Of a DNA stretch of 64,000 nucleotides, positions 16,623-26,065 are shown piece after piece (within the stretch, counting starts at the first letter, position 1; each line of letters starts with the position of its first letter). The translations under genes and the position numbers were made by a program. Below the pieces are notes generated by a model. The model ran no database searches, was not told where the DNA came from, and saw nothing but the letters and a program-made list of their open reading frames with translations. The DNA comes from Chryseobacterium soli (GTDB lineage Bacteria > Bacteroidota > Bacteroidia > Flavobacteriales > Weeksellaceae). The stretch covers positions 558,001 through 622,000 of the forward strand of contig NZ_JPRH01000001.1 in NCBI RefSeq assembly GCF_000737705.1, given 5' to 3'.

Positions 16623-17069
16623 CTAAGAAAGGAGTTTTTTTGCCATTTCGGAGATGCTTTTTCCATCTGATTTTCCGGCAAACGTTTTTGATGCAACTCC
16701 CATTACCTTTCCTAAATCTTTGATAGATTCAGCGCCGGTTTCTGAAATAATTTTCTTCATTTCAGCTTCCAGTTCTTCTGCAGAAAGCTGCTGAGGCAAG
16801 AATTTCTCAATAACTTTCATCTGAGCATCTTCTACTTCTGCCAAGTCATTTCTGCCTTGTGCTGCAAACTGTTCGTAAGAATCCTTACGTTGTTTGATCA
16901 TTCTCTGTAAAATAGCAATTTCCTGCTCTTCTGAAACTTCTGCACCTCTGGCTTCTGTTTTTAGAAGAAGAATCTGTGATTTCACCGCACGAAGAGAATC
17001 CAGAGCTACTCTGTCTTTCTCTCTCATTGCTGTTTTTATAGCTTCGCTAATTATAATTTCTAGTGACAT
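16623..17069 (-). CDS. GatB/YqeY-domain protein
   Basis: A 148-residue soluble helical protein. It begins MSLEIIISEAIKTAMREKD and contains the family's LRAVKSQI, RKDSYEQFAAQGRNDLAEVE and FLPQQLSAEELEAE, ending with GKVMGVASKTFAGKSDGK. These are hallmarks of YqeY, which resembles the tRNA-binding tail of the amidotransferase subunit GatB and may bind tRNA. The start at 17069 was chosen over an upstream Met (17087), because the latter would overlap the preceding stop codon and add six atypical residues. It ends the run that starts with ftsZ. Confidence 0.92.
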   Translation of the reverse strand: MSLEIIISEAIKTAMREKDRVALDSLRAVKSQILLLKTEARGAEVSEEQEIAILQRMIKQRKDSYEQFAAQGRNDLAEVEDAQMKVIEKFLPQQLSAEELEAEMKKIISETGAESIKDLGKVMGVASKTFAGKSDGKSISEMAKKLLS

Positions 17070-17076
17070 ATTCTTT

Positions 17077-17649
17077 TTATTGACCAAGCAGTTTTATAAG
17101 CCCGGTAGTGTTTGTAACTGTTGCAAACTCATTATTTAAACATGCTAATTCCATGTTATGAATGTCTTGAGCCGAATATTTTTCTCCATTGATTCCAACT
17201 CTGTCAAATGTCGCACATTCATCTTCAATAAGATAGGTAGTAAAACCGAAATTACCGGACATTCTTGTCGTTGTACTTACACAATGTATCGTTGTAAGAC
17301 CTGTTATAACAATGTTTTCTATGGATAACTTATCTAAAGTCTCTTTTAAATTGGTTCCAATAAAACTGCTGTTAACATTCTTTTTAATTAGATATTCGTT
17401 TTCTAAAGGAATGAAATCATCTTTTAATGCATTTCCGGCGTTGCTTTCGTGTAACAAAGATTGAGGATCTTCCGAGCAATGCTGAATAATAAAAACAGGT
17501 AACTGCTGCTTTCTGAAAACTTCGAGAATTTTCTTTGCATTTTCTTCAGCCATAGGGTTGTTTCTGTTTCCTCCCCAATATTCTGTATCGTCAAATCCTT
17601 TTTGGATATCTACGACAAGAAGTGCTGTATTTTTGTTTAATGATTTCAT
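17077..17649 (-). CDS. Isochorismatase-family cysteine hydrolase
   Basis: A 190-residue Rossmann-like hydrolase. Asp14 in LLVVDIQKGF, a Lys in LIKKNVNSSFIGT and the nucleophile Cys in VITGLTTIHCVSTTTR give the Asp-Lys-Cys triad used by nicotinamidases, pyrazinamidases and related amidases. The substrate is not clear; the protein is closer to generic cysteine hydrolases than to nicotinamidase proper. It starts 15 bp after ftsZ and is followed after 7 bp by yqeY, so it is likely expressed as the tail of the division cluster. Confidence 0.88.
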   Translation of the reverse strand: MKSLNKNTALLVVDIQKGFDDTEYWGGNRNNPMAEENAKKILEVFRKQQLPVFIIQHCSEDPQSLLHESNAGNALKDDFIPLENEYLIKKNVNSSFIGTNLKETLDKLSIENIVITGLTTIHCVSTTTRMSGNFGFTTYLIEDECATFDRVGINGEKYSAQDIHNMELACLNNEFATVTNTTGLIKLLGQ

Positions 17650-17664
17650 TCTTTAATTCAAAAA

Positions 17665-19584
17665 CTAATCAACATCTTTATTTAAAAATCTGTTTTCTCT
17701 GATTTGCATAGAACCGTTGTTGTCAGACAAATAGGTATTGATATTTTGATCTGAAGCATTGGTTCCGTCAAGGGAAATATTTTTTCTCTTGAAAGCAGGA
17801 ACAGATTCAAATTCATTAGACGCATCAAAACTCTGATAACGTGAATTGAATTCTTTTAATTTATTTCTTCTCTCAATCACTCTTTCCTGCTCTGCAGTTT
17901 TATTCACAAAAGTGAATTCTGTTTCATCAGTTTTTGGAGTTTCAATTTCTATTTTGTTCTCAAAAGTTGGTCTTTCTTCAGTTTTCGGACTTTCTTTAAC
18001 GGTCTGCTGAAAGATATTTTCTGCTCTCTGAATAGGTTCTTCCACTACTTGGCTTACAGTATTCGTTGGCATGCTTGCTTCCGCTTTTGGATGTCCGTAA
18101 TCTGTCTTAGGCTCATTAACCGGCTCATTCACGAAAAAACTGAATTCAACAGGTTTTTCCTGAGAGTATGAGTTGTTTGTAGGCTCTTCTTTTTTGTTGT
18201 CAAAATCAAAGGTGAATGACTGAGTTTCCAGATCGTTGGTCTCATCTTCTTCATCATCGATAGAGAATAGACTGAAAGCTTCTTCCTGATCCTGTTCTTC
18301 ATCGTTTCTCCAGTGCTGTGCAACATCTCCTACCGTATCTTCCTCTCTTTCAGAGAATTTTATTTCTGTGGTAACGTCCTCATCGCCAATAATCATTTTT
18401 TTTTCAGAAGAAGACATTTTGAAGTTCTGAGTATCCTGATCTTCATCGTCTAGTCTGAAAAGGTTTTTACCTCCAAAATCATATCCCGGCTCTGGTGCAG
18501 CTTCTCTTTCTTCTCTTGATTTAAAAGGAGAGGCTTTAGACGGATCTAATCTGTCATTTAATCCAATTCTGATTTTTTCTGTAGTACCGGCAAACTTTTT
18601 ATTGTCGTTTGAGAACCCTGTTGCAATCACAAGAACACTTACTGCGTCTCCTAATTCTTCATCAGCTCCTACTCCGAAAATAATATCTGCTGTATTTCCA
18701 GCTTCTTTCTGGATGTGGTCCATGATGATACCGATCTCATCCATCGTTACTTCTTCAGCACCGCTTCTGATCAACAATAATACATTTTTGGCACCTGTGA
18801 TCTTATTGTCATTCAATAATGGTGAATCCAATGCTTTTCTTACTGCTTCTGCGGCTTTATTTTCACCTGATGCAGATCCTGTAGACATCAATGCTGTCCC
18901 TGAATTTTGAAGCACAGATTTAGCATCTCTAAAGTCAATGTTTACATCAAAATATCCTGTAATAACTTCTGCCATCCCTTTGGCTGCATTGGTTAATACT
19001 TCATCGGCTTTTGAGAATCCCTGTTTGAATCCAAGGTTTCCGAACTGCTGTCTTAGTTTATCGTTATTGATTACAATTAATGAATCAACATTATTTCTTA
19101 GTTTGTCAAGACCATTTTCGGCCTGTTCAAGTCTTCTTTTACCTTCGAAGCTGAAAGGAACGGTAACAATTCCTACCGTTAAGATGCCCATGTCTTTTGC
19201 TACTTTAGCGATAACGGGAGCCGCACCAGTTCCGGTTCCACCGCCCATTCCGGCAGTGATAAAAACCATTTTGGTATTTTGTCCCATGGCTGCTTTGATT
19301 TCTTCAATGCTTTCGATGGCTGACTTTTCTCCTACTTCAGGATCAGCACCTGCACCAAGTCCTTCAGTGATGGTTGTTCCCAACTGAACTTTATTAGCAA
19401 CGGGGTTATTATCCAACGTTTGAGCATCCGTGTTACAGACCACGAAATCAACTCCGTGAATACCTTTTTCGTACATGTGCTTTAGGGCGTTGTTTCCACC
19501 GCCACCTACACCAATTACTTTTATGATTGATGAATTTCCTTTTGGTAAATCAAATGAAAATCCTTGTGTGCCTATATTTTCCAT
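17665..19584 (-). CDS. ftsZ: Cell division GTPase FtsZ
   Basis: Tubulin-like GTPase that forms the Z ring. The signature GMGGGTGTGAAPVIAK, the opening IKVIGVGGGGNNALKHM, and the T7-loop region NVDIDFRD(A)KSVL are present in the 320-residue core. At 639 residues it is much longer than the usual 380-480: the C-terminal extension (about 330-639) is acidic and low in complexity. The short FtsA-binding-type peptide seems to be VPAFKRKNI near residue 597, with about 35 further residues after it. It is preceded 14 bp upstream by ftsA. Confidence 0.98.
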   Translation of the reverse strand: MENIGTQGFSFDLPKGNSSIIKVIGVGGGGNNALKHMYEKGIHGVDFVVCNTDAQTLDNNPVANKVQLGTTITEGLGAGADPEVGEKSAIESIEEIKAAMGQNTKMVFITAGMGGGTGTGAAPVIAKVAKDMGILTVGIVTVPFSFEGKRRLEQAENGLDKLRNNVDSLIVINNDKLRQQFGNLGFKQGFSKADEVLTNAAKGMAEVITGYFDVNIDFRDAKSVLQNSGTALMSTGSASGENKAAEAVRKALDSPLLNDNKITGAKNVLLLIRSGAEEVTMDEIGIIMDHIQKEAGNTADIIFGVGADEELGDAVSVLVIATGFSNDNKKFAGTTEKIRIGLNDRLDPSKASPFKSREEREAAPEPGYDFGGKNLFRLDDEDQDTQNFKMSSSEKKMIIGDEDVTTEIKFSEREEDTVGDVAQHWRNDEEQDQEEAFSLFSIDDEEDETNDLETQSFTFDFDNKKEEPTNNSYSQEKPVEFSFFVNEPVNEPKTDYGHPKAEASMPTNTVSQVVEEPIQRAENIFQQTVKESPKTEERPTFENKIEIETPKTDETEFTFVNKTAEQERVIERRNKLKEFNSRYQSFDASNEFESVPAFKRKNISLDGTNASDQNINTYLSDNNGSMQIRENRFLNKDVD

Positions 19585-19598
19585 TATGTCTGTATTTA

Positions 19599-20984
19599 CT
19601 ATTCTACTTCTTCAAAGAATTTTTTAACTTTTTCCATAAGCGACTGTCCGAAAGTAAGTCTTGCCGCTCTTTTATTTTCCTGTTGTTCTCTTGCTGTTTC
19701 CTGTTCCTGAACAGGCGCCGCTGGCTGGGGAGCAACATTGGTTTCAACAGTTTTTGCTGCCACTTCTAGTTGCTGTTTTTCCAGGACGGCTTCTTCTTCA
19801 TCTATGATTATCTGCTTTTTGTCACGGATTTTTAAACTTTCCATTAATAACCCGATAGACGTAGCAAATTCAGGACCTTTTAAGAACTGGTTTTTATCGT
19901 TAGCGATATATTCGTTAGCGAAACCTATTCTGCTGTCAAAACCTGTGGTATAATTGGCAAGCTGACGAAGGTATTTCAGGTTGGAACCACCTCCTGTCAG
20001 AACAATTCCTGCAATCAATTTTTTCTTTTGTTCGAAAGCTCCATAGGCTTTCAACTCTGTATTTACCATTTCCAGGATTTCTTCAACCCTTGCATTGATA
20101 ATCTGTGCCAAGGTTTTAAGAGAAATTTCTTTGTCTGGTCTTCCGTGAAGTCCCGGGATTGTTACAAAGGTACTATCTTTTTCTAGTTCTGGAACAGCAG
20201 AACCAAATTTTACTTTCAGTTGTTCTGCGTGTTTTTCTATAATGGAACAGCCTTCTTTGATATCTTCCGTAATAATTCCGCCTCCGTAGGGGATGACACA
20301 AGTATGGCGAATGATATTATCTTTAAATATAGCGATATCTGTTGTACCACCACCTATATCTACGATGGCAACACCTGCTTCTTTTTCTTCTTTGGTAAGA
20401 ACGGCTTCTGAAGACGCCAGGGGCTCTAAAGTAAGCGCTTCCATTTCCAATCCGGCTTCTCTAACACATCTTGCAATGTTTCTGATGCTGCCCATTTGTC
20501 CTACGACAACATGGAAATTGGCTTCTAAACGTTTTCCGTGCATTCCTACAGGCTCCTGAATTTCACCTTCGGAATCCACTTTATATTCTTGGGGAAGTAC
20601 ATGGATAATTTCTTCTCCAGGAAGCATAACCAGCTTTTTTACCTGGTCTTTTAAGGCTTCTATATCGTCATCCGTGATAAATTTATCAGGATGTTCACGC
20701 ATTATATAATCGGAGTGCTGCAGAGAGCGGATGTGCTTTCCTGCAATACCTACAGTGACTTTTCGGATGGGAACACCAGCACTGGACTGTGCTTCAGACA
20801 CAGCAGCCTTGATGGAATTAATGGTCTGCGAGATATTGTTCACAATACCTTTGTGAACGCCAAGACTTTTGGCCTTTCCTACACCGAGAACTTCAATCTT
20901 CCCGTGTGCATTCCTCCTTCCGACAATCGCGACTATCTTTGTTGTCCCGATGTCCAGACCTACTGAATACTCTTGATTTTCCAT
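19599..20984 (-). CDS. ftsA: Cell division protein FtsA
   Basis: An actin-like ATPase of 461 residues that ties FtsZ filaments to the membrane. It opens with SVGLDIGTTKIVAIVGR (phosphate 1), contains AIVDIGGGTTDIAIF (phosphate 2) and VLTGGGSNLKYLRQLA (adenosine motif). The C-terminus FGQSLMEKVKKFFEEVE is an amphipathic helix of the membrane-targeting kind. A low-complexity Gln/Glu linker of about 50 residues precedes it. It lies between ftsQ and ftsZ as in the standard cluster. Confidence 0.98.
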   Translation of the reverse strand: MENQEYSVGLDIGTTKIVAIVGRRNAHGKIEVLGVGKAKSLGVHKGIVNNISQTINSIKAAVSEAQSSAGVPIRKVTVGIAGKHIRSLQHSDYIMREHPDKFITDDDIEALKDQVKKLVMLPGEEIIHVLPQEYKVDSEGEIQEPVGMHGKRLEANFHVVVGQMGSIRNIARCVREAGLEMEALTLEPLASSEAVLTKEEKEAGVAIVDIGGGTTDIAIFKDNIIRHTCVIPYGGGIITEDIKEGCSIIEKHAEQLKVKFGSAVPELEKDSTFVTIPGLHGRPDKEISLKTLAQIINARVEEILEMVNTELKAYGAFEQKKKLIAGIVLTGGGSNLKYLRQLANYTTGFDSRIGFANEYIANDKNQFLKGPEFATSIGLLMESLKIRDKKQIIIDEEEAVLEKQQLEVAAKTVETNVAPQPAAPVQEQETAREQQENKRAARLTFGQSLMEKVKKFFEEVE

Positions 20985-21081
20985 TTTTTATATCGATTTG
21001 ATTTTTTTATGTTTTTTTTCAGTCTTTAATTTTAATACAGAAACAGAAGCATTTATTATTATACTACCGTTTCCGGGTTTT

Positions 21082-22044
21082 CTATTCTATTTTTACTTTT
21101 GCCTTTGGTTTGGGCTCCGGTTTTTTTTCAGTCTTTTTTTGAGTTTCTTTTGGCTTTGTTGCTATTTTATTTTTTTTACTTTCCTTTGGTTTTGATGAGG
21201 TTTTGACTGCTTTTTTAGTCTCTGCCAGTTTATTGGCTGCTTCCGGCTTTTTTGCGACAGGAGTAGGAACTTTTGCCAATTCTTTATTTCCAGCCATTAA
21301 AATACTGTCATTTCCTTTGAAATTAGGATTTAAAGTGGTTACAATCTGGTTTTGATATTTCACAGAAATCATATTGTATTTTTGCGGATCCTGATACACC
21401 ATATACTTCTCTATGAAAGCTTTGAATCCTTTTACTTTAAATTCAATATTGTCCAGATCTCCTATTTCCACTTTATAATTGCCTTCGCTGGTCAACAGGT
21501 TATAATCGTCTTTATATTTTGAGATGCCGATGAAGTATTTTTTACTAAAATCATCTTTATCAATTTTTTCTACCAGTTCAGCCAGCTTTTGATATTCATC
21601 AGGCTGTACATTTCCTGTTACGAGCATACAAGGGTGAGAATAAGATCTTGAAATGGGGAATTCTATTCCTTTTTCATCGACATAAAAGTCTTTTCCATCT
21701 TTATTCAGCCTGAAAACAGGGACTCTCTGTTTAATATCCAGATTAAGTTTTCCGTTCAGATTCAGATATACATTCGCACTGTCCACAGCCGGCAGCGAAT
21801 TGATTTTCATTTCCAGTGCGGGAATGTCAAGATCTCCGACGTTCCTTGATGGATTTTCTTTGTGTACAATATTTTTGATGTCATTTTCATCAATAAAATA
21901 GACCGGAGTTTTCTCATTCATTTTTACAGAAATTTTGTTATCCGTAATCTTCTGGCTGCCGAATCTCTTCAAGGAGAAACTAAGCAGAAAACCAAGGAGG
22001 ACTACTGTGATAGCAATTTTTAATATTCTGTATTTATTCTTCAT
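21082..22044 (-). CDS. ftsQ: Cell division protein FtsQ/DivIB-like
   Basis: A 320-residue bitopic membrane protein with one TM helix near residues 9-26 (LKIAITVVLLGFLLSFSL), followed by a POTRA-like domain and beta domain in the periplasm (DENDIKNIV, LKAYVNLN-like segment LNGKLNLDIKQRVPVF, FYVDEKGIEFPIS). The C-terminal 75 residues are rich in Lys, Pro and Ala and probably disordered. Sequence similarity to FtsQ of proteobacteria is low, but position between murC and ftsA and the topology fit. The 97-bp gap to ftsA is T-rich and shows no terminator. Confidence 0.9.
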   Translation of the reverse strand: MKNKYRILKIAITVVLLGFLLSFSLKRFGSQKITDNKISVKMNEKTPVYFIDENDIKNIVHKENPSRNVGDLDIPALEMKINSLPAVDSANVYLNLNGKLNLDIKQRVPVFRLNKDGKDFYVDEKGIEFPISRSYSHPCMLVTGNVQPDEYQKLAELVEKIDKDDFSKKYFIGISKYKDDYNLLTSEGNYKVEIGDLDNIEFKVKGFKAFIEKYMVYQDPQKYNMISVKYQNQIVTTLNPNFKGNDSILMAGNKELAKVPTPVAKKPEAANKLAETKKAVKTSSKPKESKKNKIATKPKETQKKTEKKPEPKPKAKVKIE

Positions 22045-22144
22045 AATCTAGTATACAATGTAAAAAATATAATGCACTTATTTGTTTTTATATTTATTTT
22101 ATTTTTAATTTTTGACTTGTTTGTTGCTGTTTCTATAATTTGTT

Positions 22145-23503
22145 TTATTCAGCGCTCAACCATTCTACAATAGGATCATACAGGGTGTCTATATTTCCTG
22201 CTCCAACGGTAAGAAGGATGTCAAAATCTTTTCCTTTTATTTTTGCAAACGCATCTAATAATGCGGATACTTCTTTTTGTTTTAACTGTACTTTTTCCAG
22301 CAGCCAGCCTGAGGTAATTCCTTCAAAGTTTTCCTGAAGCTCTCTTGCGGGATAGATGTCAAGAAGGACTAGTTCATCTGCTTTGCTTAAGCTTTGAGCA
22401 AAACCATCTGCAAAATCTCTTGTTCTGCTGAAAAGATGAGGCTGGAAGGCCACCAATAATTTTTTATCCGGATAAAAAGTTCTGATCGAGTCTACCACAG
22501 CATTGATTTCAGTCGGATGGTGGGCATAATCATCAATATAAATTTTACCGTTTTTATAGATATGTTTGGTATATCTTCTTTTAATTCCTTTAAAATTGGC
22601 AATTGCTTTTTTTAATGTTTCAAAATCAACTCCTAAATTGTTTAGGATTGCCAGGGCGACCGTTGCGTTTTCTACATTATGGATGCCCGGAATGTCCCAT
22701 ACGAAATCTTTTATCGTTTCTGTAGGGGTATGGAAGTCAAAATAGATCTTATCATAATCCATACGGAGATTGTCTGAATAATAATCTGCTTTTTCGTTAA
22801 CCGCATACGTGTGATGGTTTCTGCCAATTTCAATTCCTTTTCTTACAAAAAGTTTTTTGTCTTCCGGTACTAATGCCGCAAACTGCTTGAATCCTTCTTC
22901 AATATGGCTTACATCACCGTAGATATCAAGATGGTCGGCATCAGTAGAAGTTACCACTGCCCAGTCCGGAGAAAGGCTTAAGAAACTTCTGTCATATTCA
23001 TCTGCTTCTACCACTGAATAGGCAGAACCGTTGTATAGAAAGTTTGATTTAAAATTCTCTGAAATACCCCCTAAAAAGCATGAAAACGGAAGGTCTGCCT
23101 CTTTACATAAGTGCGAAAGCAGCGTAGAGGTTGTTGTTTTGCCATGCGTTCCTGCCACGGCAATACATTCTGTATTTTCGGTGATCAGTCCTAATACTTT
23201 TGCGCGTTTTAAGACTTCAAAATTATTCTGGTTGAAATAATCTAAGATATCCAGCTTTTTGATCGCAGGAGTATAAATAATTAAGGTATTTTCTTTTTGA
23301 AGGGAAGCGATCCTTTCATCAATACCATCTTCGAAAACAATATCAATACCCTCATTCATTAATAATTGAGTGAGCTTAGTGTTGGTTTTATCATAGCCTA
23401 ATACGTTTTTACCTGATGCATTGAAATAACGTGCCAAAGCGCTCATTCCGATACCTCCGATTCCAACGAAGTAAAAAGTTTGATATGTTTCTAAATTGTT
23501 CAT
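22145..23503 (-). CDS. murC: UDP-N-acetylmuramate--L-alanine ligase
   Basis: A cytoplasmic 452-residue Mur ligase that adds L-Ala to UDP-MurNAc. The N-terminal YFVGIGGIGMSALARYF is the MurC-type nucleotide-sugar binding loop; the ATP loop is AVAGTHGKTTTSTLLSHL; the central EADEYDRSFLSL, and VDDYAHHPTEI in the third domain (here YIDDYAHHPTEINA), are diagnostic for MurC. Length is normal. It lies between murG and ftsQ. Confidence 0.98.
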   Translation of the reverse strand: MNNLETYQTFYFVGIGGIGMSALARYFNASGKNVLGYDKTNTKLTQLLMNEGIDIVFEDGIDERIASLQKENTLIIYTPAIKKLDILDYFNQNNFEVLKRAKVLGLITENTECIAVAGTHGKTTTSTLLSHLCKEADLPFSCFLGGISENFKSNFLYNGSAYSVVEADEYDRSFLSLSPDWAVVTSTDADHLDIYGDVSHIEEGFKQFAALVPEDKKLFVRKGIEIGRNHHTYAVNEKADYYSDNLRMDYDKIYFDFHTPTETIKDFVWDIPGIHNVENATVALAILNNLGVDFETLKKAIANFKGIKRRYTKHIYKNGKIYIDDYAHHPTEINAVVDSIRTFYPDKKLLVAFQPHLFSRTRDFADGFAQSLSKADELVLLDIYPARELQENFEGITSGWLLEKVQLKQKEVSALLDAFAKIKGKDFDILLTVGAGNIDTLYDPIVEWLSAE

Positions 23504-23522
23504 TCTTATTTTCTTGTATTTA

Positions 23523-23568
23523 TGTAATATGTACAGAGCATTTATGATGTTCTTTACTACATATTACA
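23523..23568. repeat. 11-bp inverted repeat in the murG-murC spacer
   Basis: TGTAATATGTA (23523-23533) and TACATATTACA (23558-23568) are perfect complements. Related GTAA/TTAC-rich repeats fill the murD-ftsW and mraY-murD spacers. Confidence 0.6.
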
Positions 23569-23578
23569 ATTATACTTT

Positions 23579-24709
23579 TTACAGTTTTTTTATTATTTCA
23601 TCTACAATCTCTTTTGCTGCATTAGGCTTGGCAAAATATTCCAGATTGTTCGACATTTGTTTTCTTATATTTTCATTCTCGCAGATTTCTGTCAGGGTAT
23701 TCCAGAATTTTTCCTGCATTTCAGAATCTTTTACCATTTTGGCAGCATTCTTTTCCACCAGATTCATGGCGTTTTTGGTTTGATGGTCCTCTGCCGCAAA
23801 AGGGAAGGGAATCAGCAAAACGGGTTTGCGGGCTACTGCCAGTTCTGAAATGGCAATGGCACCTGCTCTGGAAACGATAACATCTGCCGCAGAATAAGCG
23901 GTTTCCATATCTTTGATGAATTCCTTGATTTGAATTCCTTTGTTAGTTGCGGCTTGCTGGCTGTCAGAATTTCCATTAACCGGAATCTGACAAGTATCAA
24001 CAATTTCTTTATAATCAAGTTTTCCTGTCTGCCAGATCAACTGATAGTCTTTACTGATAATCTCTTTTAAATGAGACTTCCAGGCATTGTTTAATGTTCT
24101 GGAGCCTAAAGACCCGCCTACGGAAAGAATGGTAAGTTTTTCCGTATCCAGACCCATTTTTTCTTTTGCCAGCTTGGTTTCCAGCATTCCGGAAATGATA
24201 TTTTCACGGATAGGGTTTCCTAAGAATTTGATTTTTTCAGTTGGAAATCCGTCTACTTTCGGATAAGCAGTAAAAACAGCTTTTGCTTTTTTACTTAATA
24301 TTTTATTGGTTACTCCGGCATGGGCATTCTGTTCCTGAATGAAAATAGGAATTCCCAGTTTTCCTGCTTCATATAAAGCGGGTCCGCTTGCAAAACCACC
24401 GGTTCCCACTGCAAAATCCGGAGCGAAATCTTTAATAATTTTTTTAGATCTTGATAAGCTTTTTAAAATTTTAAAAGGCAGTCCTAAATTGGATAACAGG
24501 TTTCCTCTGTCTATTCCTGCGATATCTATTCCTTCAATTTTATAACCGGCCTGAGGAACTTTTTCCATTTCCATTTTTCCGTTGGCACCAATGAACAAAA
24601 ATTCTGCATCAGGAAATCTTTTTCTGATTTCATCTGCGATGGCAATGGCCGGGAAGATGTGTCCTCCTGTTCCGCCGCCTGATAGTAATACTTTTAATTT
24701 TTTGTTCAT
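23579..24709 (-). CDS. murG: UDP-GlcNAc:undecaprenyl-PP-MurNAc-pentapeptide GlcNAc transferase
   Basis: A 376-residue peripheral membrane glycosyltransferase (GT28) that makes lipid II. Motifs: VLLSGGGTGGHIFPAIAIA (N-terminal G loop), IFIQEQNAHAGVTNK, SVGGSLGSRTLNN, and the C-terminal VSRAGAIAISELAVARKPVLL with FAAEDHQTKNA for UDP-GlcNAc. All are well conserved. It is preceded by ftsW, with a short repeat-like fragment in the gap. Confidence 0.98.
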   Translation of the reverse strand: MNKKLKVLLSGGGTGGHIFPAIAIADEIRKRFPDAEFLFIGANGKMEMEKVPQAGYKIEGIDIAGIDRGNLLSNLGLPFKILKSLSRSKKIIKDFAPDFAVGTGGFASGPALYEAGKLGIPIFIQEQNAHAGVTNKILSKKAKAVFTAYPKVDGFPTEKIKFLGNPIRENIISGMLETKLAKEKMGLDTEKLTILSVGGSLGSRTLNNAWKSHLKEIISKDYQLIWQTGKLDYKEIVDTCQIPVNGNSDSQQAATNKGIQIKEFIKDMETAYSAADVIVSRAGAIAISELAVARKPVLLIPFPFAAEDHQTKNAMNLVEKNAAKMVKDSEMQEKFWNTLTEICENENIRKQMSNNLEYFAKPNAAKEIVDEIIKKL

Positions 24710-24725
24710 TTATATAATTTTTGAG

Positions 24726-24754
24726 ATTGCTTCGTCGCTTACGCTCCCCGCAAT
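24726..24754. repeat. Repeat-like fragment between ftsW and murG
   Basis: The stretch beginning ATTGCTTCGTCGCTTACG and ending CCCCGCAAT carries complementary ends (ATTGC/GCAAT). It looks like a remnant of the small dispersed intergenic repeats with ATTGCTTCGTC...GCAAT known from many bacterial genomes. It is the only copy in this window. Confidence 0.4.
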
Positions 24755-24758
24755 ACCA

Positions 24759-25997
24759 TTATGCGATATCATTTATTTCTGCAACACTTTGCTTTTTGCC
24801 CATTCCTTCTTCATCGTATATCTGTATTCTTGAGCTTATATTTAAAATAATTCCCAACTGCAAATAGGTTACCAACATGGATGTTCCTCCATAACTTATT
24901 AATGGCAGCGGCTGTCCTGTTACAGGAATCAGGTTGATGGCTACGGCTATATTTACCGAAAGCTGTATAAAAATCATCACCCCGAGACTGAGCACGAGCA
25001 GAGACCCGAAAAAGGCGGGCATCTTGCTGGCAATCATCACGATCCTTATCATCATAATTAAATACAGACTGATCAGAAAAACGGCTCCGATTACTCCATA
25101 TTCTTCTACAATAACCGCGAAGATAAAATCGGATGCGGACTGTGGTAGCATTTGTTTTAAAGCACTTTTTCCCGGACCCATTCCTGTAATACCTCCATGC
25201 ACAATGGCTGCTTTAGCCTGCATTACCTGGTAGTTTTTAGCTTTTACACTTTCGTCGTCTACATCTGCAGATTTGGCTTTACTGGAGGTGAAGGTTTCTA
25301 CACGGCTCATCCATGTGTGAACTCGGTTTCCACCGATCATGTTGGTATTTAAAGCAACCAGTAGAAATAAGACGATCGCAACAAATGATGCGGAGATGAA
25401 TCCTGCAATATATTTCCAGTGAAGCTGGCCGATCACCAGAACAACGACAGAAACCATTAATATCATCAATGCTGTAGAACCATTATCTTTTGCAACGAGT
25501 ACAAACACAAGCAGGATAGGCCCGAATATGTACAGAATGTTCTCTATAGGCAGTCTTTCCCGTGTTATTTTCTTGGTTAAATACCTGCACAGATAAATGA
25601 TAAGCATTAAAAACGCAAATGACGAAGGCTGGAATGAAATTGGGGTTCCCGGAATCTTCAGCCATCGGGATGCACTGGCTCCGTCGATGGTTTGACCGGT
25701 AAACATGGTGACCACCAGAAGAACAATCATCAACCCGAGCAGAATGCTGCTTAGCTTGCCGATATATTCATATTTTACGGTTCCCACGAGCCTCATAATA
25801 CCCAGACCCAGAACGACAAAGAACATATGTTTGATAACGTGACCTGTGGTGGTCCCGTTATTAACGATATATTCCAGATTTGAACTTGCAGAATATACAG
25901 GGAAAATAGAGAAAATGGAGATCACAAGAATGACCATCCAAAGTACTTTATCGCCCTTTAGAAATTCAACTCTGCTTTCTGTGTTCTGTTCGTCCAT
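24759..25997 (-). CDS. ftsW: Lipid II polymerase / cell division protein FtsW
   Basis: A SEDS-family glycosyltransferase of 412 residues with about ten TM helices. Conserved segments include RWLKIPGTPISFQPSSFAF, the VRTWMSRVE-like GNRVHTWMSRV, QAKAAIVHGGITGMGPG, ASDFIFAVIVEEYGVIGAV and the terminal TGQPLPLISYGGTSM. An upstream in-frame Met nine codons earlier is rejected because the residues before 25997 are atypical and the spacer there is a repeat. It lies between murD and murG, as expected. Confidence 0.96.
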   Translation of the reverse strand: MDEQNTESRVEFLKGDKVLWMVILVISIFSIFPVYSASSNLEYIVNNGTTTGHVIKHMFFVVLGLGIMRLVGTVKYEYIGKLSSILLGLMIVLLVVTMFTGQTIDGASASRWLKIPGTPISFQPSSFAFLMLIIYLCRYLTKKITRERLPIENILYIFGPILLVFVLVAKDNGSTALMILMVSVVVLVIGQLHWKYIAGFISASFVAIVLFLLVALNTNMIGGNRVHTWMSRVETFTSSKAKSADVDDESVKAKNYQVMQAKAAIVHGGITGMGPGKSALKQMLPQSASDFIFAVIVEEYGVIGAVFLISLYLIMMIRIVMIASKMPAFFGSLLVLSLGVMIFIQLSVNIAVAINLIPVTGQPLPLISYGGTSMLVTYLQLGIILNISSRIQIYDEEGMGKKQSVAEINDIA

Positions 25998-26025
25998 ATT
26001 TTTGTATTCATGTATGATGTACAAA

Positions 26026-26043
26026 GTAAAAAGTACTTTTTAC
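26026..26043. repeat. 18-bp perfect palindrome in the murD-ftsW spacer
   Basis: GTAAAAAGTACTTTTTAC is its own reverse complement; the neighbouring bases carry ACATTTTACTTTTTATA, a further partial copy. It resembles the sequences in the other two repeat-bearing spacers of this cluster. Confidence 0.65.
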
Positions 26044-26065
26044 ACCAGACATTTTACTTTTTATA

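Noticed and set aside
18938..19387. 149-codon plus-strand frame opposite ftsZ
   Set aside because: Antisense shadow of the strongly conserved GTPase core.
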